Source: Owenia fusiformis
Taxonomy: Eukaryota > Annelida > Polychaeta > Sabellida > Oweniidae
Assembly (NCBI GenBank): GCA_903813345.2
Contig: CAIIXF020000001.1
Location: 16,199,915-16,263,914, forward strand
Direction of reading: 5' to 3'
DNA: 64,000 nucleotides
Of the stretch, positions 45,201 through 55,017 are shown in pieces. Each line of letters starts with the position of its first letter. The stretch's first letter is position 1. Below the pieces are notes generated by a model. That model was not told the origin of the DNA. It saw only the letters and a program-made list of their open reading frames with translations, and searched no databases. A program made the translations under genes and the position numbers.

Positions 45201-48200
45201 TGTGCAAAACATCTAGACAGAACATCAATTACCTCAAATTGGGAGTTAATAGTTATGATCATGAGGTGCAAATATAGCTTCAGGCTATCGGAAATTTCAG
45301 TGTCATAACCTTTGTCCATGCTTCTTGGTTGTATGATGTTGTTATTTTAATTTATCTTTATGATACATCAGATACTTTTTGAACACACTTATTTTGATCA
45401 CTTCATGAGAGGCTGGAAAATGTCGTACTCTGTCAATATGTTTTATACCTAATACCAAAAGTCAGCAAAAAGGGTATCATTTAAAAATATAAATATATTA
45501 ATGCCAGTGACCAACTCCATGAAGTTCAACTGACATCTATATTTGCTGTACATACTTATAAAGATTAATAACTTATAATTCATGCATTAAAAACATTTAA
45601 AACCCTATTGACATTTTAATATTGGTAAGTTTGAAAAAATTCCTTTTTGCTTGATATTCTCGAACAGAACACATTTTTAACATAAATATGTATAATAACT
45701 AGACCTTTTTAGCCGAGTCATCCAAAATAAGCCGAGTCATCCAGAATAAGCTGAGTCATCCAGAAAAAGATGGATGGATAAAATAGGAAGGTAGGATAGG
45801 ATAGAATAGGAAGGGGCGATAGGATAGAATAAGAAGGAAGTATAGTATAGAATAGAATAGGAAAAAAGGATACGAGAGGATAGGAAGGAAGGATAGGAAG
45901 GAAAAGATACGAAGGAAGGATAGATAGGAAGGATAGGATAGGATCAAATAGGAAGGATGGATGAATTTTTCAATATTTTCTTTTCTACTCTTGACTTTCT
46001 ATCAGGATACTATCAGATCGATTTTTCCGAAATTTCAAAACGCCATAACTTCCGAACTGGAAGTTGGATCGAAATTTGATTTGAAGATTCGGATTCTTGA
46101 CAAAATTCTACCCCTAATTCATAACTCATACGTTAAATTTGGTGAATTTCTATTTTGACCTACTTTTCGAACACGCCATAACTTCGGAACCAGGAGTCGG
46201 ATCGAAATTTGGTTTGCAGAATCGGATTCCTGAGAAAATTCTATCCTTAATTCATAACTCATACGTTGAATTTGGAGAACTTTTTGTTTTGACCTACTTT
46301 TCGGACACCATATCTCAAAAGTGGGTCAAAATACTTTCTGACGGCAAAAGGCTAACACTATTAACACATTCTTGGCTACATGTATACAAAATTTCGAAGA
46401 ATATAATTAAAGTGTAGTGTCAGAATCGCAAAAATAAGGAAAAACTTTGAATTTGACCTAGATTTTGACCTAGGCCCTGGACTGGATTTAGACCTAGACT
46501 TAACTTGGACCTGGACCAACACTGGACTTGGACCCGGACTGGACCTTGACTTGGACCTGGAAATGGACTGGACTGGTATCTTTTCATTTTTTCACTTTTC
46601 TCGACTTTCTATCAGGATACCATCAGATCGATTTTTCTCGAAATTCAGATTCAAATTTGGTTTGCAGATTCGGATTCCCGACAAAATTCTACCCCTAATT
46701 CATAACTCATATGTTAAATTTGGAGAACTTTTTATTTTGACCTACTTTCTGGACGCCATATTTCAAAATCGGTAAGAGTAATCAAAAAACGGATGGCACA
46801 CTTATGATAGGGCTGTTTCTAAGCTACATGATGTAAAAAAGATGAAGACGTTTCGATAAATAACGACGAAGATAAGAGACAAATGTAAGATTTGACCTAG
46901 TTCTTGACCTTTGACCTAGATAAAAAATTGACCCAATTTCCGAGAAACGAGATACTGGACCTAAATTGACCATACACAGGTCTTGACTCAATGTCTTCTA
47001 GTTATTGAGAAAACGTGTTAAGAAAAATAACTAGACTTTGGAAATTGAACAAAGTTCAATTTCAGACTCCAGATCTAGACTTTTTTAAGCCCAGTCATCT
47101 AAAATAAGCCGAGTCATCCAGAATAAGCTGAGTCATCGAGAATAAGATGGATGGATAAAATAGGAAGGTAGGATGGGATAGAATGGGAAGGAACGATAGG
47201 ATAGAATAAGAAAGAAGAATAGGATAGAACAGAATAGGAAGAAAGGATATGATAGGAGAGGATAGAAAGGATAGGAAGGAAAGGATACGAAGGAAGGATA
47301 GATAGGAAGGATAGGATAGGATCAGATAGGAAGGATGGATGAATTTTTCAATATTTTCTTCTCTACTCTTGACTTTCTATCAGGATACCATCAGATCGAT
47401 TTTCCGAAATTTCAAAACGCCATAACTTCCGAACCGGAAGTCGGATCTAAATTTGATTTAAAGTTTCGGATTCCTGACAAAATTCTACCCCTAATTCATA
47501 ACTCATACGTTAAATTTGGCAAATATTTGGACTTTTTGGACACGCCATTACTTCGGAACCGGAAGTCAGATCGAAATTTGATTTGCAGACTCGAATTCCT
47601 GAGAAAATTCTACCCTTAATTCATAACTCATATGTTAAATTTGGAGAACTTTTTTCTTTGACCTACTTTTCGGACACCATATCTTAAAAGTGGGTCGAAA
47701 TACTTTCTGACGGAAAAAGGCTAACACTATTAGCACACTCTTGGCTACATGTATACAAAATTTCGAAGAATATAATTAATCTGTAGTGTCAGAATCGCAA
47801 AAATAAGGAAAAACTTTGAATTTGACCTAGATTTTGATCTAGGCATTTTGGTGAATTTGACCTAGATTTTGACCTAGGGATTTTGGTGTCCAAATTTTGA
47901 AGTTGGGTAGCCTTCGAGGTCCCCTTCTTTCATAGGCTTTCATTATTTTAAGCTGTACTTAGTCTATATCTCGTATTTTACACTTCAAAAAAATCTTTTA
48001 TCCCATTGACATAACATGGGGCACCAAATTTAGCTTTCAAAATGTCATAACTTCCGAACCGGAAGTCGGATCGAAATCAAATGTTAAATTTGGAGAATTT
48101 CTTATTTTGACCTACTTTTCGGACACCATATCTCAAAAGTGGGTCAAAATACTTTCAGACGGCAAAAGGCTAACACTATTAGCACACTCTTGGCTACATG

Positions 48201-51200
48201 TATACAAAATTTCGAAGAATATAATTAATCTGTAGTGTCAGAATCGCAAAAATAAGGAAAAACTTTGAATTTGACCTAGATTTTGATCTAGGCATTTTGG
48301 TGTCCAAAATTTTATGAAAAGAAGGTTTTGAGGTCACTTTCTTCTATGGGCTTCCATTATGTTTAGCTGTGCTTAGTCTATATCTCGTATTCTACACGTC
48401 AAAAAAATATTTTTTCCCATTGAATTAACATGGGGCACCAAATTTAGCGATTTTTGAATTTTCAAAACGCCATAACTTCTGCACCGGAAGTCAGATCGAA
48501 ACTTGGTTTTCAGATTCAGAATCCTGAGAAAATTTCCTATAAGGCTGATATCCTGGACATTGGATTCAGAGAACTTTTTTTTGGACCTCGTTTTCGGACA
48601 CTGATATCTCGAAATCGGTTTGAGATACCAAAAAATTAAATCGACCCTAGATTTTCTACTTTTTTATGAGGAACACAGTGAAAAAAGCCCGGATCCAAAA
48701 TATTGAAGGACGACCGAGAAAATCGAAAAAAGTGACAAAGTACTGGATTTGACCTAGTTCTTGACCTTTGACCTAGATAAAAAATTGACCCAATTTCCCA
48801 CCAACTAGATACTGAACCTAAATATACTGTATTATGGTCCTTACTGGAAACCTCATAGTTATTGAAAAAACTCCTAAAGAATAATAAGAATAAGAATAAG
48901 AATAAGAAGAATACTGGCAAAAACAATAGACTCCAGATTGACATCTGGAGTCTAATAAGAAGAATACTGGCAAAAACAATAGACTCCAGATTGACATCTG
49001 GAGTCTAATAATAGTAAAAACACCACTATTGATTTCACGTTATTCCACTTTTCCCTTTTTGTGTTGAACACTTTTGGTCCATATAATATTTCCCATCAAA
49101 TAGTCTTATTAAGTAGAGGTCTCTTCACTTTGATATTTATGCCATATGTTACTTGTTTTTCCAGCTCAGCAGTATACAGACTGAGATCACAATTTGACAG
49201 AGTCATCAAGGAACTTGACTCAGAACAAGACCTTGAAGAAAAGATCAAAGCCACCTTGGAAACAGAAGAGTGAGTTTTTGCCTCTAAAAGACTAGTGTAG
49301 TCATGCACCAATTCTTGTAAAAACTCCGGAACTCCGGAAGCAAATACAGTTTTGCTCAAGTTTTACTTTCAAGAATAGTATGAATGTTACTCAATTCTAT
49401 TTCAATCGGGATTTCCTCCAAATTGTGGTCAAACATCTAATGAAAAAAGTCATTTATAGTATTCACATATAAGAACTATATTTGCATTATTAGGAGTGTA
49501 TTTAATTTGCAAAACTGTTTTTTCTCATTTATGAAAATTAATGCCTGTCCTTGTATTTAGGTATGAGTTGTCCCAGGCTCAAGTTGAACAAGGCAAGTTT
49601 CTATTGGAAGATGACACTCTCCAGAAACAAGAAGTTCATTGGGAGAGAGAGAGAACAGATATGGCCATGCAACGCAACAAGAAGGAGACTGCATTTGCTG
49701 TACAGGCAGAGAAGAAAAAGAAATCGAGAGAAAGGTAAGACAGAAATGATGTAATCATGGTACAAATCAATAAAATAGTATCATATTGTAATTTTATTTT
49801 ATATTTATACAATCAGATTAGCAATTTATTACTTTGTGAGAGACTGGGAAATACCTAATAACTCTCAATATGTTTTGAACCAAAAACCTTAATTAACTGA
49901 TACTCTTTTCAACAATAAGGTTAGTGCAAAATACTTCTATGATGGCAAAACTGAAACTGAGGTCCTTATATTGAGATATATTGATTACCGGAAGATATAG
50001 AAATGTATCAAAATTAACTCAAACAATTTGTTAGTGTGAAATATCTTTCAACATAATGCAAACATCACATAAAGGTCACCTATGTGTTACAAATTTGAAA
50101 AAAACTATTGTTTATACATTCAGGGAACATCAAGCTGCTCTTCGGGAAAGAGAGAGAAGACATAGACATGCTATCAATGAGGCAAGGAAGAGCAAAGAGA
50201 GAGCCAATAAATTCCTCAAGGAAACTATGTCCAGGTAATGCCTCACTCAGATTTGATCTACGGCAACTAGACAGTGGCCGTTGCTTCCCAAAATTGAGAG
50301 AAATATGCAGTATAAAATATAGGAGTTAAAGCATTTCGATGTAGATTTTCTATATCATTTCTGTGAAGCTACCATAGAGCAAATGTGACTGAGGCTTAAG
50401 TTGCCAGTATCACACTTTTTACCGACCAGTCTTTGACATTTCCTTATATGTTTGTGATGCTTGTTAGTGGAAATGATAACACTTAAAGTTTTGACTGTTT
50501 AAATTGCAGGATCAGACAACGTGACAATGAGGAGGAAGAGCGACAGAAACAAGACATGGATCAACGCATGAAGACATTACTTTCTCTCAAACAGAATATA
50601 TCTTCTAACAGGGTATGTAGGGATAATTCACCATTACCATTAAGTACCTTGAGTCACATTACTTAGTCTAGTATTTAACTAACAAGCCCCTTTTTATGTC
50701 ACCACCACAAGTGGCCACATATTGTTATACTATAAGCTCTAACTTTTTGTGGACGGTGTTCAGTGGTTGGTGTTGGGTGTCTGTAACAAATTGCAGGTGG
50801 TGACATTTGCATGTTAATGCCTCATTGCAGGTTTATTCCTTTGGAGATGAATTCAAATTCTTACAAAATGTGGCCTTATAATGTGGTTTGTCACATTCAT
50901 TTCTTTATTTTTTAATAATCAGTAATATTAAAGAATAAATGAAATATGTTACCTTATGGATTGTATGCGTTGTGAATTTTATTGATTGACAAGATATATT
51001 ATGGGTTTTAGGAGAACTTGAAAGCTATTCAGGCGAGAGACAAGGCACTGGAGAGACAAGGAGAGCGTGAGTTACAGGCAGAAGCTGAGAGAGTGAGGGC
51101 TGAGGGAGGCAACCCGCAGGAGGTCCTTATCAAACATAAACGCAACATTGAACTAGAGAAGGAGAAACAGTAAGGAAATGAATGATATTAATAACAGTTC

Positions 51201-54200
51201 CCTTTTGAGAAATCACTTTCAGTTCTTCAGAATTAAGAATATTATTATATCTGTATATTAGTGTTACATTTTAGTATTATTACACATAAATGTTTGTATG
51301 TGAAAATGTCAATGTTTACTCTCAAATATGTATAATTTTTATATGACTTTTGTTTTGATAACATTTGTTACTAATTTTTGTACCACAGAGACCAGAGGTA
51401 AAGTATTATTAGAATCACAGAGATATATCCAGCTGGATATATCACTCCCCTTCACTTACTGTACCAATAGCATACCCAAGGCTTTGGTATCATCTTTACT
51501 ATGAGCAACTTAGAAATTCAAGCGCAAATGCAAAATGAATATTTGCATTAAGTCAATTTGCATTTCATTTGCAAATTGGAGACACAACTGCATGGTATCA
51601 AGGCCTTTGCTTCAAATTCTTATGGTTAAGGGTCTTTAGTCTTTAGCGGACTTACATGTAGTTCTAGCTTCATAGAAAATTGGGAATAGTCACATAATCA
51701 CAACCTAAACATGATTCCATTCCATAGTTTTTTTTTGCTTTATTCAAGTGCTTTTTGTTAATTCTTAAAGAAACCATTTAGTTCTCCGAAAATCATTTGT
51801 TGTCAAAAAAGTATAAAAACCCATTAAGTATCCAGTTTAAAGACATAGATAACTACATATCTTGAGCCTTGGTTTGATAAGGTTCAAATTGAAGTTACAA
51901 CAGTATCAGCTGATTCCAAATATTTTCACAATCTGTACATATTGCGTTTAATTTAATCTTAATATTAATCTTTAACATGTCTCTTTGTTCAGGTTTTTTG
52001 ATACTGCCCAGAGAGAGAGGCAGGTAGAAATAGCATCTAAGATACTCAGAGAAGAGCAAAGGATGAAGAAGAGAAAGGAGCAACAGCCACAGCTCTGGAA
52101 TGATCCCAGGAGAGAGAAAACAAAGGTATTATGATGAGAAATTATTGTTTCATTGTATTTGAAGTTGAATTTGATGTTTAGATAAGTATGCAAATGGTAT
52201 ATCCAGAGTCAAATCAAAACACTTCAGAGAATTGTTATCCCAATGATGTAGAAGAATATGAAATATTGTCAAACCTGTTGATGAATTCATTTCGTTATTG
52301 CAAAACAAATTTGTTTTCAAATGATCATCTTTGAAGTTTAAAGAAAAAATTATTCATGAATGTTTTATATTTTAGAGAGTGGCCCCTCATAAGAAGAAAA
52401 AGCTGCAGATCTTCCAAGAGAGTGGGTCATCCTCCCTTGAATACAGCGCTGATGCTGAGGAAGAAGGGGTGAGGTTTATGCAGTAGTATTAAATTGAACT
52501 TATCGGGTCCATATCATTTTCATTTTGGGATGAGATTGAAAAGTTACAAGACATTGCAATTCATTTACAAATTTTATTTTTATATCAATACACCTTAATG
52601 AAGAGTAATTTCAATCAATTTCAAAATTTGATCTCTCATTGATTTATATTTAAAAATGTTTTGCTTATTTTACAAAAAATTTATTGCTATTGTTACTGCT
52701 TTTAACTTCATTCATATCTTTTGTATTTAGAGATCAGCCCCTGATGAGATAGATGCTCCCTCTAGTGATGAAGGGGAGAACCGCCAGTCAACATTTGACA
52801 GAACAAGTCGTGCTGAAATTCAAGACTCTGATGACTCTGATGGTGGTGGGAGTAAGTAAACATATTTCAACAGCATGCAATTTTTCACACAAGTTAAAAA
52901 GTAAAAAACATCAACATTCAGAGGAAATACAAATATTTTGATGAAAAACATGATTTTTATGACACTACCAGAAGTGATGACATATTTTTATTGTCTCCAA
53001 CTTTTTGTCTATGATGTTTGGTGGTCGGGGGTTGGTGTTTGGAATTCAGCATCTGTAACAAATGGCAGGTAGTGACATTTTGCATGTCAATACCTCATTA
53101 ATATTTTACAGGAAATAGAAAAATGAAATGAACTGAATAACAGATTTACATCAATAAAATGAAGTGATTGATAAAAAAATTCACAATGCTTAAAGTTCTT
53201 ATTTTTATTATTTCAGTGGAGGACAATATTAACTTAGCCAAGCCTGAGTTTGAAGGCATGTGGGACCAACATAAACCATACACTGTTCCTAAAGACATTG
53301 ATGGACAAGGGGACCAGTTCACTGGACTATCAAAGATGGAAAAGGTTAGTGCCTAGATAGAGGAAATGATCTATTTTTGTGTAATCTTTGATGAGATAAA
53401 TCAAATAAAAATCACATTCATGTATTTAATACAATATCATAATAATATCCAATTTAAATGCAAGGATGTCTGGACGTATATAGTATACACCTATTGGTAT
53501 ATTGAAGCTGTCTTGCTGATCTGTCACTAATACATATTTAGCATTTATGAAACTCATATGATACAAACTTGCTTTACTAACATCATATTTAGGCTGCTGA
53601 ACAACAGATGCAAACTGCCATACAAACTTACCCAAAGGTATATTGCCATAAATAATGGTCCACCCTGTCCTTGCATGCTGTAGAGGTTATTTTGTACCAT
53701 AGAGTTTTGCCCCATGATTGAGAAATATGTCTACTTTTTATTACTCATGCACTGCTGTACCGTGATTGGTCAAGTTATGTCACATGATAGTATATTGATG
53801 ATTCTGTATATCACAAGTCCAACTTATACATGTACTTTCCTGGTGATGGAAAATAGTGCAATCTTCTTATTTAGCACAATATACTTACGTGCAAAACACT
53901 TTGAAATACAAAAATGAATGAAAACTGTAACCTCCTTTTTCAATTAAGTATTTGTATAAAGCTCTAAATGTGCACATAAACTATTCCTAAACTTGCATAT
54001 CATTGCCTCTTGTAAACTAGAGTCCAGCACTTGGTCATGTTACTGCATGATATCATCTACAAAACTCACAGGAATGCCATTCTGACACTCAGATCATCTT
54101 CCTTGCAAAGAACCATTCAATACATGCATGCTTTATACACCCTCTGTCTTACTCATAGTAAATGTTATGCACGCTGGCTCAGTAATCTTATTCCTTTAGA

Positions 54201-54627
54201 CACATAAATATCCTCATATCATAAATGTATGTTGACGCTTTAGCTAGAATGTCTTCATAATCCTGCATAGAAAAATTCAAAGTGTAGATCTACAAAAAAG
54301 TTCAAGAACCTTTATAACTATGTGATATTTTATGCACAATTTACCAATTAAGATACTGTACAGGGTGTCAAAAAACAACAGCACCCCCCTCAACATTTTT
54401 TGTTATGAAATGTACATTATTCTTTTTTCCTGGAATTCAATGTGAATGTTTTTGTTTTTTTTACTGTACCCCATATGATTCTAATTGTATATTTTGTACG
54501 TTTCCAGGACATCATGAGCCGCCAGTTTGAGAAACAAAAAGCCAGTGTTGTAACTAAGCAAGTAGCTGGGGGCAAAGAGTTCAAGGGGGTTGCCTTCTAC
54601 AGTAAGCCTGATGTCATTCATTTCAAG
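30239..54627 (+). CDS. CFAP74: Cilia- and flagella-associated protein 74 (3' part outside window)
   Basis: Exons 30239-30321, 30950-31111, 31768-31908, 44669-44767, 49165-49269, 49561-49734, 50124-50234, 50510-50612, 51012-51169, 51993-52125, 52376-52468, 52731-52851, 53217-53344, 53593-53637, 54508-54627 total 1776 nt (592 codons) with all split codons closing. The ATG at 30239 is preceded by an in-frame TAA right after a TTTCCAG acceptor, so a 5' UTR intron is likely. The N-terminus is acidic, followed by ~300 residues of charged coiled coil (MHLRKYLDQL, SAVYRLRSQFDRVIKELDSE, QAQVEQGKFL, RVRAEGGNPQ), then KPEFEGMWDQHKPYTVPKDI and GGKEFKGVAFYSKPDVIHFK. These match the CFAP74 (KIAA1751) N-terminal half that precedes its ASH/MSP-type beta domains. 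Known role of the family: component of the C1d projection of the axonemal central apparatus. The rest lies beyond the retrotransposon at 55018 and outside the window. Confidence 0.88.
31197..31250. mobile_element. 54-bp minimal inverted-repeat element
   Basis: ACAGGGTGTTCCAAAA at one end and TTTTGGAAAACCCTGT at the other, with only ~22 bases between. The terminus is shared with the 646-bp element at 23629-24274. Lies in a CFAP74 intron. Confidence 0.65.
32531..33816. mobile_element. Composite CCCGC-repeat element with inverted ends
   Basis: TTCTGTATTGC at 32531 is mirrored by GCAATACAGAA at 33769-33779. The interior starts and ends with CCCGCGAA-rich blocks (32548-32665 and 33380-33735) around an AT-rich middle with a G run at about 33148-33170. 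A further hairpin (GTATTGCTACTGAGATTGTC / GACAATCTCAGTAGCAATAC) overlaps the right end. No transposase seen. Confidence 0.5.
33820..35060. other. CFAP74 intron sequence, no gene seen
   Basis: AT-rich intron between the repeat block and the 3' end of the nested TRIM gene. Short ORFs only; no splice-bounded coding segment or structured repeat recognised. Confidence 0.5.
35087..35092 (-). terminator. Candidate polyadenylation signal of TRIM/NHL gene
   Basis: AATAAA on the minus strand about 90 bases past the stop codon at 35180-35182. Confidence 0.5.
35180..37213 (-). CDS. TRIM2/TRIM71-type RING-B-box-filamin-NHL protein, nested in CFAP74 intron
   Basis: One uninterrupted 677-residue ORF on the strand opposite CFAP74. 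RING at residues 18-63 (CSIC, PCQHGHSYCKTC, CPSC), with a C-x3-H-x2-C arrangement rather than the usual C-x-H. B-box 2 at about 100-137 (CKVHPDRRLVLFCKTC, VCRDCTARAH). Coiled coil to about 280. Filamin/Ig domain at about 315-395 (MIKDSNGEHVKSRV, MKSGKHKLFIDFKG). Then about five or six NHL repeats to the C-terminus (DIFVADFGNHTVQWF, EIIVSDSDNHRIQVL, HVLVCDWSDSSVKVF, HTIVADSGNHCIKAY). Predicted E3 ubiquitin ligase and possible RNA-binding regulator, by family. On the minus strand a TTTCTAG acceptor lies about 20 bases upstream of the ATG, so the CDS is one exon but a 5' UTR intron is likely. Such genes are expanded in marine invertebrates, so a one-to-one symbol is not justified. Confidence 0.93.
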   Translation of the reverse strand: MSRLSPDVAEEGGSFSSCSICMHDYDDREHQPKLLPCQHGHSYCKTCLVRLLGTKNFIHCPSCRKKIVMGERGIDELQTNYYIVYIKSLQRQKKGGGDYCKVHPDRRLVLFCKTCNETVCRDCTARAHNETQGHVIIETKQALIDNKHTLQEQIGQASQVVVDADDTITSLRNELSNMATTELSMTQSINDLFDEFEQKLQNQRQIIKDKIKAVYGSQSEAVQSDLNQIKELSTHVNIAMKNSNTALQNNILDEILSNTTSNALALNDMTDALRKAARRQHSKHSLQLDASTSKELFDTTVKDLGRFVAIQAKPPTACLATSIKLVLPEGAKINVMIKDSNGEHVKSRVTEGNDAYYLHFRPMKSGKHKLFIDFKGKTTSRIENPFTVKPNNPLLKVGEQGIGPKKFDGPAAVAVGKNGDIFVADFGNHTVQWFGASGDYLHSFPIGKRISQTEMITASALVATGLNELVCNKAIYVYKQNMWNLKSCNTITFYGPQGHLLQQVSSKSLKQVHGVAINSLQHIIASDLAQHKIFILTRKGSVLKTIGKTGGGSIPGQFRLPKAVCVGPNDEIIVSDSDNHRIQVLTKDGTFLNQFNGNDKFQLKSPNGVAADPHGHVLVCDWSDSSVKVFTMEGTFVGQLESTSERMMWPRGLAIAPPNHTIVADSGNHCIKAYKYM
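37240..44668. other. Remainder of 12.8-kb CFAP74 intron
   Basis: AT-rich. It probably contains the TRIM 5' UTR exon and promoter, but I could not place them. Only the inverted dispersed repeat at 41533-41702 stands out. ORFs of 60-110 codons here (for example 38605-38934 and 42199-42474) show no family signature. Confidence 0.5.
41533..41702 (-). repeat. Dispersed repeat, inverted copy of 23181-23365
   Basis: Reads ATGCGAGTAGGCAGTTACCA, ACCACCAGGTGGCTGATTCG and GAAAGTTCCCTTAAACTTGA, the inverse complement of the copy in the CLPP intron with scattered differences. Confidence 0.7.
45711..48640 (+). repeat. Satellite-like composite array (~1.38-kb higher-order unit)
   Basis: Two large units start with GCCGAGTCATCCAGAATAAG (about 45729 and 47107), pass through a GGATA/GGAAGGATA block (45775-45960 and 47150-47340) and then direct copies of a ~130-bp subunit containing CGCCATAACTTCCGAACCGG, AAATTCTACCCCTAATTCAT and CGGACACCATATCTCAAAAG. 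Subunits begin near 46041, 46172, 47418, 47540, 48041 and 48465, the later ones truncated. A TTGACCTAGATTTTGACCTA word and a GGACCTGGA-rich tract (46450-46575) are further layers. The array lies in a CFAP74 intron. Confidence 0.85.
48895..49015 (+). repeat. ~55-bp tandem duplication with palindromic core
   Basis: AAGAAGAATACTGGCAAAAA then GACTCCAGATTGACATCTGGAGTC is present twice in succession, after an (AATAAG)n run. The core has 8-bp complementary arms and an 8-base loop. Confidence 0.8.
50696..50832 (+). repeat. Dispersed TGTCACCAC repeat, copy 3
   Basis: ATGTCACCACCACAAGTGGC, TAAGCTCTAACTTTTTGTGG, GGTGGTGACATTTGCATGTT and a GCCTCATTGCAG ending. Same orientation as the host gene. Confidence 0.75.
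52959..53112 (+). repeat. Dispersed TGTCACCAC repeat, copy 4
   Basis: Diverged start (ATGACACTACCAGAAGTGAT), then TTGTCTCCAACTTTTTGTCT and TGACATTTTGCATGTCAATA, ending near TTTTACAGG. Same orientation as CFAP74. Confidence 0.7.
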
Positions 54628-55017
54628 GTATGTTCAACCCCATGTTATACATTTCAACGTTTTTCAACCAAATGTCATACATTTCAAGGTATGTTCAACC
54701 CCATGTTATACATTTCAACGTTTTTCAACCAAATGTCATACATTTCAAGGTATGTTCAACCCCATGTTATACATTTCAATGTTTTTCAACCAAATGTCAT
54801 ACATTTCAAGGTATGTTCAACCCCATGTTATACATTTCAATGTTTTTCAACCAAATGTCATACATTTCAAGGTATGTTCAACCCCATGTTATACATTTCA
54901 ATGTTTTTCAACCAAATGTCATACATTTCAAGGTATGTTCAACCCCATGTTATACATTTCAATGTTTTTCAACCCAATGTCATACATTTCAAGGTATGTT
55001 CAACCCCATGTTATACA
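54600..55017 (+). repeat. 61-bp tandem repeat (~6.5 units) spanning a CFAP74 donor
   Basis: ATTTCAAGGTATGTTCAACC recurs with the donor at 54628, 54689, 54750, 54811, 54872, 54933 and 54994. The first is the true exon end (GTCATTCATTTCAAG|gtatgt). Each unit consists of two half-units sharing CATTTCAA, the second half ending in CGT or TGT rather than GGT. The array is broken by the LTR insertion at 55018. Confidence 0.95.

Noticed and set aside
45961-48639. Several 60-95-codon ORFs with shared peptides
   Set aside because: All derive from the same tandem DNA subunit. No start context, splice sites or known domain. Treated as satellite.
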